Shown here in pieces: positions 56,173 through 64,000 of a stretch of DNA of 64,000 bases (position 1 is its first letter; each line of letters opens with the position of its first letter). Under the pieces are notes generated by a model. It was given only the letters and a program-made list of their open reading frames with translations, had not been told where the DNA came from and ran no database searches. Position numbers and translations under genes: made by a program. The stretch lies in assembly GCA_022495005.1 (NCBI GenBank), contig JAGYXB010000825.1:1674001-1738000 (forward strand), read 5' to 3'. The DNA comes from Rhyacophila brunnea (Eukaryota; Arthropoda; Insecta; Trichoptera; Rhyacophilidae).

Positions 56173-57658
56173 CCCGTTTACACGTGCATGGATTTACTGG
56201 CGGCAGTACGTGTTTTCCCGACCATAACAATAAAATGCAAATGTAAACACGTATTATCGTTCTTGTTTCAACACTGGTTGCATGGATCAAAAAAAAAGTT
56301 TCTGAGTTTTTACGCGATAGTTAGAACTTGCATGACGTATGCGCACTCGTGGTAGAACGATAGTGGCAAACAGGGAACTCATAAATAATTAGAACTGAAA
56401 TACCTAACGGGTAACAGGCAACCGATATCGAGTGTGGAAGAATACGGGATAATCTTGAACACTTGTCAAAAATACGTCATACGTCGAATACTGATAACTG
56501 CTCTCAGTTTATGCACTGACGCTCATTTAATATTGGCGTATTGAAGGTTGCAACACACTATTGCACGTCTATAATGCGTGGTTCATTTTCACTTTTACTA
56601 CACTCACACTTTCAAAACAGTGCATCAAAATTAGGGATTCCAATCCCGGGATCCCGGGATCCCGAGCTATTTTCGATACCTATGAATCCCGGGATTGATA
56701 AACATAATCCCGGGATTTCGGGATTGTTTTTTTTCATCAATTTTTATGAAAAATAAAATAAAAGCGAAAATATAACAGAAAAAATACTTGTAATAAAAAA
56801 TAACTACATTATAAATAAACTGAGTTTGAATGAAGTTTGATTTATACCCATGTGTAGGTTGCCGATTCCTTTTATTTTTTCACGTGAATTATTAAAAATG
56901 GAAAGATTGGAAAAAACAATGCTTTGCACTTTTAACAAAGTATATCATGCGTTTTACAGCAGTTTCATATTTGTCTGACTACTTAGATTTATGAAGCGGA
57001 AAGGCCATAAATACGCCATGATTATTTGCATTAATATTTTAAATCTCGCTAATCCATTCATTAAGTCTTTACTATCAGAAACAGCAATCTCCTATTAAAT
57101 TCACATTATTATTTAAATTACAATAATATTTACTCCGTTAAACTTGTGTATTTCCATGATTGAACGTATACAATATTAACAATAAATGTCTTAAATTGTA
57201 TAAGTGAATTATACTAGATTTATTTTTGATCGATTTTATCAATGATATTTGTAAATATAAAAGCTTTATATTAACAATGGAAAAAATGCCAATCCCGGGA
57301 CCAGTCCCGGGATCCCGGGATTGTCAAATTGTAATCCCGAAATCCCGGGATCAGAATTTTGGCTCGGGATTGGATTCCCTAATCAAAATGTATTGTATTG
57401 GAATATAGCCTATCGGAATTATATTTAATAATCTGTTCTGTGATGGCAAATCAGCCAAAAAATACGAACTACACCACGTAGAGCATTTAGACGTTTACTA
57501 ATTTTCACTACCTGTCAAATAGCACCAATTCAATGACAACAATGCGTTTCACTTACGCCAGCACTTACGTCAGCACTTTTGCGTGTACATAGTTATTATT
57601 GGGATAGTTTAATTTACACACTATTGGTGCCAGTAAATCCGTGCGCGACGTGTACATG
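56173..57658. mobile_element. Candidate TIR element enclosing repeat M and a hAT MITE
   Basis: TTTACACGTGCATGG, ATTTACTGGCGGCA at the left is inverted relative to TGGTGCCAGTAAATCCGTGC, GACGTGTACATG at the right. Inside are the repeat M segment (56375-56620; cf. 31228-31450) and the 750-bp hAT copy. Outer bounds and target duplication are unproved. Confidence 0.45.
56632..57381. mobile_element. hAT MITE, 750 bp, perfect 8-bp TSD (CCCGGGATC family), copy 2
   Basis: TAGGGATTCCAATCCCGGG ... CGGGATTGGATTCCCTA with ATCAAAAT on both sides (56624-56631, 57382-57389). It aligns end to end with copy 1 (24574-25325), with only scattered differences. Frames of 71 and 60 codons overlapping the two ends are chance. 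Inserted in repeat M sequence. Confidence 0.93.
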
Positions 57659-57674
57659 CACTATGAGAAGCCGA

Positions 57675-58017
57675 GTGTGCTGAGTAGACCCTATTTTAAG
57701 AATTATTTATAAAACAACATTGACCTTAAATTCACATTCACACAAGTCGAATATATAAATTTATCGCTCTCCCAATTCGGCATCAACTGTTCAGGGACAT
57801 ACAGGTCAATACTGCCAATAATGACACAGAGCTCACTTATACCATCCGTCGGAATGAAACACGTAGCCAAATAAAGATCTCTTCCAAGTTTTTGACAATA
57901 GTATAAAAGTATACATAAAAAAGTGAATGGAATGGATAGATTCCATATTACATTAAGCAAAGAAATCTCAAAAAAATATTTTGAATTCTCTCCGTCATAT
58001 GTAAGGACGTACGTCAA
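57675..58017 (-). pseudogene. LINE 3' end (family B), diverged, minus strand
   Basis: A 104-codon minus frame (58017-57703) ends N-V-N-L-R-S-M-L-F-Y-K, corresponding to E-N-E-F-R-W-M-L-F-Y-K at 10.3 kb; CTCTCCCAATTCGGCATCAA matches CTCTCCCAATTGGCATTACC there. The rest of the frame is AT-driven. Clade unknown. Confidence 0.5.
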
Positions 58018-58019
58018 CT

Positions 58020-58380
58020 GATGTCAGGCCCAGCAATAGACTTACCACCAGCGGATATCATCCAATTTGCTAAGTTACTTTGTACATGTTTTAAATGCAC
58101 CCGACCCACATTTTAGGAAGGCATAGTTAAAGCTGTAATAATGACTGACGCTTTTTAAGAAACGCTGCACGATGAGATAAAACGGAATAAGCTTTTTTCG
58201 TAGAGAAAAAAAAACCTTATCATTTGATTTTCAGACTTTGCATAATTTTTCTCAAAGTCGAAAGGCATATTATTTAATGTCACGGTTGTCATAAATTTTA
58301 TTTGAAAAGTACCTATCATAGTTTTTTTTGGAAATTTAAAATTTTTCTTTACCATTCACAAGTCACTAAGTATCTAACAT
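58020..58380. other. Intergenic spacer
   Basis: A 66-codon lysine/phenylalanine-rich minus frame (58155-58355) reflects A/T runs. Nothing recognised. Confidence 0.4.
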
Positions 58381-58384
58381 ACAT

Positions 58385-58975
58385 AATTCTGAAAAAACTC
58401 ATGAGAAAATATAGCCGATAGGCAAGATCTTTTTCGAAAAAAGTAAGACACCCGGCTGGAATCGAACCAGCGTCTCTTGGCTTTCGCGCTCTGTGCATCA
58501 CCACTATGCTACGACTGCCATGCTTAATTGCGACAAATTTTTAACTATTGGCCTTTATTAGTACCTACTCATAACCGATCTCTAAATTGAGTTACGGTAG
58601 GCAATCAATTTTTGTATTCTAAATTAAAGTACTTATTACTTTAATTAATCCCCGACGTCACGGATCCCTCCAATATTTTTATGTTGCAACTCACTTGAAC
58701 TTGGTAATAATTTTTAATTAACTATTTATTTTATTCAACGAACAATTCAGAAGATTTAAGAATGTAATATTCTAGTATCTATCTCTTACACTAAGTATCT
58801 CCTAAAAAATACATCTCCATATATGTGACTTTTTGAAAACACTTCAAAGAAAATATATTATAATCAATAGAAAATCTTTTTGAAGAAAGTAAGACACCCC
58901 GCAGGAATTGAACCTGCATCGCGCACACGCACATTGACCACAATGCTAAAGGAGTCATACTTAATTACGACAAAT
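58385..58975 (-). mobile_element. SINE-2 tandem units with two tRNA heads, minus strand
   Basis: On the minus strand, head 1 (58523-58449) reads GGCAGTCGTAGCATAGTGGT with B box GGTTCGATTCCAGCC. Head 2 (about 58962-58895) has AGCATTGTGGTCAATG and GGTTCAATTCCTG. The heads are 437 bp apart, with the same unit segment between them (GACGTCGGGGATTAATTAAA on the minus strand) as at 43.5 kb. Both heads keep A- and B-box-like sequences. They are not tRNA genes: the acceptor stems do not close and the SINE tail follows. Confidence 0.8.
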
Positions 58976-58989
58976 TTTCACTAATGGCT

Positions 58990-59735
58990 TTTAATACTCA
59001 CTGAAGTGCTTTCTAAATTGAGTTACATTAATAATAATAATATAAACGTCACCCTGTTTAATAGCACTAAAACTTTTTTAATACTATATATACGATGTTT
59101 TAAGTCAGTAGAAATATTTTTTTCCGGAGTAATAAATTATAACTAAAAAATAGATTAACACTACGCCAATGCTGTGAGCAAAGAGTGAATCAGATATTAA
59201 CATAATACACCGTCTCGTCCGCTTATGGCTGTCTGAGAATGAATGTTTGTTATTTGAATTTAGTAATAGTAATTTGAGTATGGCTTGGCTTTGTAGTCCG
59301 AAATAACTTAAATATAGTATAATTTACCAAAAAAAAATCTTTTAAAGTAATAATTAAATAAATAAAAGAATATATGTATTTTAACATTTTCCATGAAGAC
59401 TCTCGGTCTCTTTCCGTAATATTCAATAAACCAATTTTCGTTAACGTCATCCCGCGTATGTAAATTTTTAAAATATCCTGAAATTATTCGCTCGACGATC
59501 TATATGAATTGTTATCTGAACACGTTCTCCTCGGGTTTTCCGACGGTGCATAATAATTTCCTAGAAAATCACCTCTATCTAGTACTTCCCGCGGAGGAGT
59601 GCTTTTCCATTTTCACATCACCGTAGACATTTTAACACTCAGCAGAAGGAAAATTCTTAAACAGTAGAGATATACTAATTACTGTGTAAATATAATATAC
59701 GATAAGAGAGCAAAGAAAAAGCCTCTCATCGCACT
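58990..59735. other. Intergenic, nothing supported
   Basis: The 59480-59640 part is less AT-rich (TCCTCGGGTTTTCCGACGG, TTCCCGCGGAGGAGTG) without a recognised frame or copy. A 66-codon minus frame (59250-59450) has no domain. Confidence 0.4.
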
Positions 59736-59741
59736 GAAAGT

Positions 59742-59945
59742 CATGAGGCGATGTTGGAACTGGCTCGACCATGTGCTGCGATACCAGAAGAGAACTTCAA
59801 CCTAGCATTCCCGTTCTTCAAGCCAACCAGAGTGTATACAACGGATCTATGGAATACTGGTATGACCACTTGGAATGACGCAAGACGAATGGCGAGCGAC
59901 AGGGATTCTTGGAGGCGCCATGTGGTGTCCATATGCTCTACCTAA
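59742..59945 (+). pseudogene. LINE C-terminal remnant (family D), best plus copy
   Basis: It reads T-T-D-L-W-N-T-G-M-T-T-W-N-D-A-R-R-M, then A-S-D-R-D-S-W-R-R-H-V-V-S-I-C-S-T and a stop at 59943. Upstream in another frame AGGCGATGTTGGAACTGGCT encodes R-R-W-N-W-L-D-H-V-L-R. The two parts are frame-shifted. The layout (RRWxWLxHVLR ... TWxDA ... DRDSWR) is the extreme C-terminus of an endonuclease-reverse-transcriptase protein. The polymerase and endonuclease are absent. Confidence 0.7.
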
Positions 59946-60024
59946 AGGGTGGATATTATAAATATTAAAAAAAAACGCATTCCTCAGATAGTGTTTACAT
60001 AATATACTGGTAAAATATGGATCC

Positions 60025-60365
60025 TCAATAAAAGAGAGATTCACAATCTTAAAAAAATACATGTTGGGTATAACGCATAAGGACAATAAAAAAAATCTGA
60101 GTATGCAAAGTAGTAGAAATTGATATAAAAAAAAACTTAAATTAAAATTGGCTTGATACAAAAATCGAAGAAAAAGCTTTGAGGAATACCCATGAGGTAC
60201 TTACTGTATGGTAGATATAGAGGCTGTTGGATCGACAAAAAAAAAATTTCTACGGCAGTACGTGGTAACCCAATACACCGGACCGATATGAATGTAATCA
60301 GCATTTAGAGGCTGTTTTCCATTAGCGGATGGGTCCTTGACAATGATCATCATAATTTATGGCAC
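60025..60365 (+). pseudogene. RTE-type LINE 3' end, heavily decayed
   Basis: E-R-F-T-I-L-K-K-Y-M-L-G-I-T-H-K-D matches M-E-R-C-M-L-G-I-T-Q-K-D of the 34.4-kb copy. Stops follow, then Q-Y-V-V-T-Q and the AATGATCATCATAAT tail. Several frameshifts. Confidence 0.6.
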
Positions 60366-60369
60366 TACA

Positions 60370-61035
60370 ACCCTTGGCAGGTCTCCTTCAAAAACTTTCT
60401 CCATCCTGGATAATCCAGCACCGAAACTCTCCAGTTACTTTGACCGAGCATTTGTAAATCTCCCGTGGCGCAGCCCAGTCATGATAATGATAAATGAAAT
60501 TAATATAATATATTATATAACAAAAAATATTACATTATCACTTATGTTTGATGACATGTTTTTTTAAATAAAATAATATTTATATTATTATTTTATTTCT
60601 CGTTTCATAAAACAATGAAAAAATATATATAATAACAAAAAAAATAATAAAGTGTTATTTTATTTATTATATTACTGTGAAAACCTTCTTATCGTAATAA
60701 TAAGATTACTGTAGAGAATTGTTAGGTCAATTATAGTTCTAATTGTGAACTAATAGTATGTATTTGTATCGCCATATGTGTGAATCGATTAAAGGTTCAA
60801 ATAGACTATATGACAATTGGCCACATATGTGCCAAGAGTGTTTTAGTGTCTATGATCCTATCTATGCCATTCAGACATATTATACATACATATTGTATGA
60901 CAGCTATGACATTTTATTTACATTCTGTAACACAGGACGCCAACATAAGGAACGGGTTTTTTGGCATTTATATGACCAATCGTCATAGAATCTATTTGAG
61001 CCATAAGTCTTCCAAATTAATTTATTATTCTTCCA
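60370..61035. other. Intergenic, nothing supported
   Basis: Plus frames of 76, 76 and 118 codons (60337-60567, 60758-60988, 60780-61136) have no domains. The last runs into the LINE remnant at 61040. The 60590-60700 part is nearly pure A/T. Confidence 0.45.
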
Positions 61036-61039
61036 CGTC

Positions 61040-61215
61040 CGCTCCACAGTCAGAGCTCAATATGGACACCACGCGAAACCTCCACTTTCTCACATTCATT
61101 TGCATTTTCCCAGCATCCAGTAGTTCCATCATATAATGCGTGTGCATAGTATTTATCTGCCTTTCAGAACAAATCAAGTTGGCTTGAAGAACAGACAGAT
61201 CAGGTTGAGACTCTT
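61040..61215 (-). pseudogene. LINE C-terminal remnant (family D), minus strand
   Basis: The minus strand carries CTGTTCTTCAAGCCAACTTG, ATGATGGAACTACTGGATGC and TGTGAGAAAGTGGAGGTTTC, CGTGGTGTCCATATTGAG, parallel to the 59742 copy (F-F-K-P-T; M-x-x-L-x-D-A; W-R-x-x-V-V-S-I). Frames are broken. Confidence 0.55.
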
Positions 61216-61219
61216 TTGA

Positions 61220-61950
61220 GCCATTTGGATATACCTACTAATAAAATTATTACAATAATAGAAAAGGAAAGATTTATCCTGACTCTTTTCTTCTGTGTGT
61301 GTTCAAATTATGTACGTTCAATTAGAATTGTCTTTTTTTTTTTTATTATACATGGCTGATTTAATATAACATCTCTAACTGATTATGTTGCTCTTAACGT
61401 GTTAAGCGTTGATCTCATTTAGTGTGTAGCCACTTTATATGAATACTTTGCAAAGAGAAAATGTGGAAAAAAGAAAGAAAAATCGTACAGGCAAGAAACC
61501 ACAATGTGTAACGTAACGGAAGTGTCAAAAGACAGAGACGGAGCTAGCCAGCTGTCTCATATCATGTCTCGTAGCGTCGAAGCGAAATAATTCTAAACGT
61601 TCTTATTTTATTTTATTTTTTTATATAAGAAGCGACAGAATAAAACGATTTCTTTAAAAAAAAAGCACCGCCGAAGGGTACATGGAATAAATATGTGATT
61701 AGATTTAGAAAATCTAAAGTCCTTTTCAGATCACAAAACGCTTTTATTGTGTCGCTGTTAACAATGACGTTTTGTCACTCTATCTAGGGGTCTTATGCAT
61801 AGTTATACACATAATAAATATATTGGCCATTGCGATTTGGTCAATTTTCTGTCAAATAAAACATATCGTAAAACTCAAACCGCAAAATGTAAACTAATAT
61901 GTTTGAGACTTTCACGGTTGTTTTTTTATCGGAATAGATTTTTGGTTTTC
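61220..61950. other. Intergenic, nothing supported
   Basis: The 61500-61590 part (GTCAAAAGACAGAGACGGAG, CTAGCCAGCTGTCTCAT) is less AT-rich; no frame or copy in the window. Confidence 0.4.
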
Positions 61951-61954
61951 CACT

Positions 61955-62050
61955 AGAAGTGGGAAAACTGGTCGATTTTGAAGACTAAGTATACTTACTA
62001 CCAGTATAAAAAAAATACTTAGTATCGAAACTTGTTCCAAAATACTTACT
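61955..62050. mobile_element. Possible hAT-like left end (TAGAAGTGGG)
   Basis: TAGAAGTGGGAAAACTGGTC followed by AGTATACTTACT/AGTATTTG palindromic motifs resembles subterminal organisation of the other hAT-like MITEs here. GTTTTCCACTAGAAGTGGGA forms a perfect short hairpin across the start. No right end found. Confidence 0.35.
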
Positions 62051-62094
62051 AGTATTTGAAATATCGGCTTTAATAGAATCGCTAAATATTGTTG

Positions 62095-62384
62095 TTTAAT
62101 TTAATAAAAGGCGTTTTTTTGTAGTACTTATTCCACTTTTAATCAATAAATTAGGACCGGTTTTGTCCGCCTCAGAGGGACATTTTCAACTGAATACATT
62201 TTTTTAAAACAATATTATTTATCAAACAAAATCCAAACAGAAATAATATAACAATAGGTACATAAATTATCCGTTCAATAATACCTTCCTAATAAATACT
62301 ACAAAAAAATGCGTAATATTAAATGAAACAACAATACAATGCAGTTCCACCATGAATTAACAGTTAACAAAATAAAAGAATCGC
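62095..62384. mobile_element. Family L element with inverted ends
   Basis: The left end ATTTAATAAAAGGCG, TTTTTTTGTAGTACTTATT pairs with the right-end complement AATAAATACTACAAAAAAAT, GCGTAATATTAAAT over about 34 bp. The left half (AGGACCGGTTTTGTCCGCCT, GGGACATTTTCAACTGAATA) matches the arms of the 28.7-kb palindrome, and the far right (GCAGTTCCACCATGAATTAA) matches the flank of that palindrome in inverse orientation. Confidence 0.65.
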
Positions 62385-62389
62385 TAAAA

Positions 62390-63125
62390 ATACACTGAGC
62401 CGATTCCATCGCTTTTCTAAAGTTCCCATTTTTTCCCAAGTTCCAAATTTTAAAACACATTTAAAATTTATGAGTTGTTGTTATGTTAGGTTATAATGAT
62501 TTTCTTTTATTTTAAACATGTTTTGAGCTGACATAATAAGCCTGGGCCGTCACCCGAGGAAATTTGCTGCCAATTACACAAAAATTATGACTTATTCTTC
62601 ATACATAAGATTATTTCAAACAAGTGCATAAACTAATAAATTAAAATATACTTGAAAGTCTACCGACTAGCGAGCGACTCGCGTGATCACATCGCATGCG
62701 TTCGAACAAGTTTTTTGGAACAAGTTTATTGGGTCACACGTACTGAATAGTTTGCATCCGAGACCTGAGTACACAAACTGGTGACAGTATTTCCAACTCA
62801 CCTCTAGTTTCCACTGTGTGTACTTCTTCTTTCTTTCCTCGAAGTTTCAAATTCGTTGTAAAGGCCAATATCAAGATATATGTGTAGTGTAAAGAAAACG
62901 ACGCTCTAAGAATGTCAAAAGGAATCCGATTAGCTAAGAGCAAACGTTGCTCAGAGTAATGAATCGGTCGTTACGACCAGAGATACTCGATCGAATATTG
63001 GATTTTGCTAACAGTGCCGGAAGCCATGACGTTTTTAACCGTAACTCATCATCCCTATTAATATTTTCAGGGTCTATATGGATTTCGATGTCCTCTTTTA
63101 CCAATCGTGCAAAATATCCTTTATT
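62390..63125. other. Intergenic, nothing supported
   Basis: Frames 62734-62943 (minus) and 62947-63189 (plus) are 69 and 80 codons with no domain I can name. The second is less AT-biased (N-R-S-L-R-P-E-I-L-D-R-I-L-D-F-A) but ends inside the hAT-like terminus. Confidence 0.4.
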
Positions 63126-63130
63126 CCAAC

Positions 63131-64000
63131 CAGTGGCGGCCGGTGATTTTTTGGATTGTAATTTTTCGTATCCGGAAATTTGTACGTAAACAGTTCAACG
63201 TAGAACACTTATTCGTGTGCCGCAGTACGTGAAACATGAGTTCGTGCAACATTTAATCAAATGACGAGTTCTTCGTTGAACATTTCACCGTGGAATACAT
63301 TTCACCGTGGAATGCGTATTCTACAACATATGGCGCTGGTTTGCAGTTCCAATTAGATTCAATACGAATTTTATGAGATGTCTTTATTGGTTTTAAATAA
63401 TTTAATGTTGAAACTACATACATATAATTACAATATGAAACTATTTCTAATTTAGTTACCTACTTATTTTCTTCCGTCTTTCCCATATACTCCGATGGTT
63501 TAAGTGTTATAATTTTACATGATTATTATACGTTACCAAAATAGCATTATTTTCTTCAAAATTGTAAGTAAATAATATTATATTTCTTTACCTTCGTAAA
63601 GAAGTGGTTATGTCGATATGTCATTTTTTCCAGTACAAACGATTCTTTAATGCCTTTCAAAGTCATTAATTGATAATATAAATAATAATATGCACGATAG
63701 ATTTTTATGTTGTTTTTAATACAAGTAAATAATTTGGAAAAGACCAAAAAATAAAGCAATTTTGAACATTTTTAGGAACTTTTCAACACTTAACTTAGTA
63801 TTGGCAAATTTTGATATTGGCACTTATTTTACCAAGATCCAGATTTATAATTCCTTGTGTAATATAGATATTATCGTGTAAGTATTAATAATTGATGATT
63901 TTTATAAGTACTTAATATTATGAAGTGCACTTAATGGTAACTATAAAAACAGCTATTTATTGGTTGGAATTAGGAAAACATTTTATTAGGTAGTTAATTA
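63131..64000. other. Window end: hAT-like left terminus, AT-rich remainder
   Basis: CAGTGGCGGCCGGTGATTTT at 63131 is the kind of start seen on many hAT elements; no inverted end is found before the window stops, so it could continue beyond it or be truncated. A 17-base direct duplication (ACATTTCACCGTGGAAT) lies at about 63280-63315. No gene supported. Confidence 0.4.

Noticed and set aside
58449..58523. Possible functional tRNA gene with good A and B boxes
   Set aside because: The acceptor stem does not close, a SINE-2 tail follows at once, and a second head lies 437 bp away in the same repeat; it is a SINE head.
1..64000. Endogenous viral elements or toxin genes
   Set aside because: No frame on either strand shows viral replicase, capsid, glycoprotein or toxin motifs that I can recognise.

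Overview
This is eukaryotic, strongly AT-rich intergenic DNA, most likely from an insect. The reasons are TTAGG/CCTAA telomere-type repeats (the canonical arthropod telomere motif), RTE-type non-LTR retrotransposon tails ending in (TGA)n, tRNA-headed SINEs, and a dense set of hAT-type non-autonomous DNA transposons. The species or order cannot be fixed from the sequence alone; Lepidoptera or Hemiptera would both fit. I find no host protein-coding gene, rRNA gene or functional tRNA gene that I can support. The longest open frames are short, lack recognisable domains, or are pieces of dead retrotransposons.

Layout. 0-10 kb: a half copy of a TTAGG-bearing palindromic repeat, a hAT element with transposase remnant (1174-2040), two RTE 3' ends, a long foldback element (5957-6813) and two hAT-like MITEs (8760-10004). 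10-20 kb: an unclassified LINE 3' end, a head-to-head tRNA-SINE pair, a MITE interrupted by a 720-bp solo LTR (13581-14300), a 368-bp hAT MITE, a CR1/Jockey-like LINE C-terminus and a complete SINE with 13-bp target duplications. 20-30 kb: five hAT-like or foldback elements, several nested, then a near-perfect 272-bp palindrome at 28681-28952. 30-38 kb: SINEs, a GC-rich repeat family (family C) with a MITE sandwiched between two direct copies, and the best-preserved LINE fragment, an RTE C-terminus on the minus strand (34394-35085). 38-50 kb: sparse, apart from a hAT MITE that carries a nested palindrome with a telomere-repeat loop (40645-40843), a 656-bp tRNA-unit insertion with 13-bp target duplications, a TTAA-flanked MITE and a seven-unit tandem array (48713-49545). 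50-64 kb: SINEs, a second complete copy of the CCCGGGATC-rich hAT MITE (56632-57381), tandem tRNA units on the minus strand, LINE remnants and incomplete hAT ends.

The window therefore reads as a transposon graveyard. Ten or so insertions can be defined to the base by terminal inverted repeats plus target-site duplications, and several nestings give a relative order of events. Family letters (B, C, D, E, F, G, J, K, L, M, N, O, SINE-1/2/3) are names local to this answer. No new defence, metabolic or regulatory system is evident; the most unusual objects are the telomere-cored palindrome, the ~430-bp tandem tRNA-headed unit and the long palindrome at 28.7 kb.
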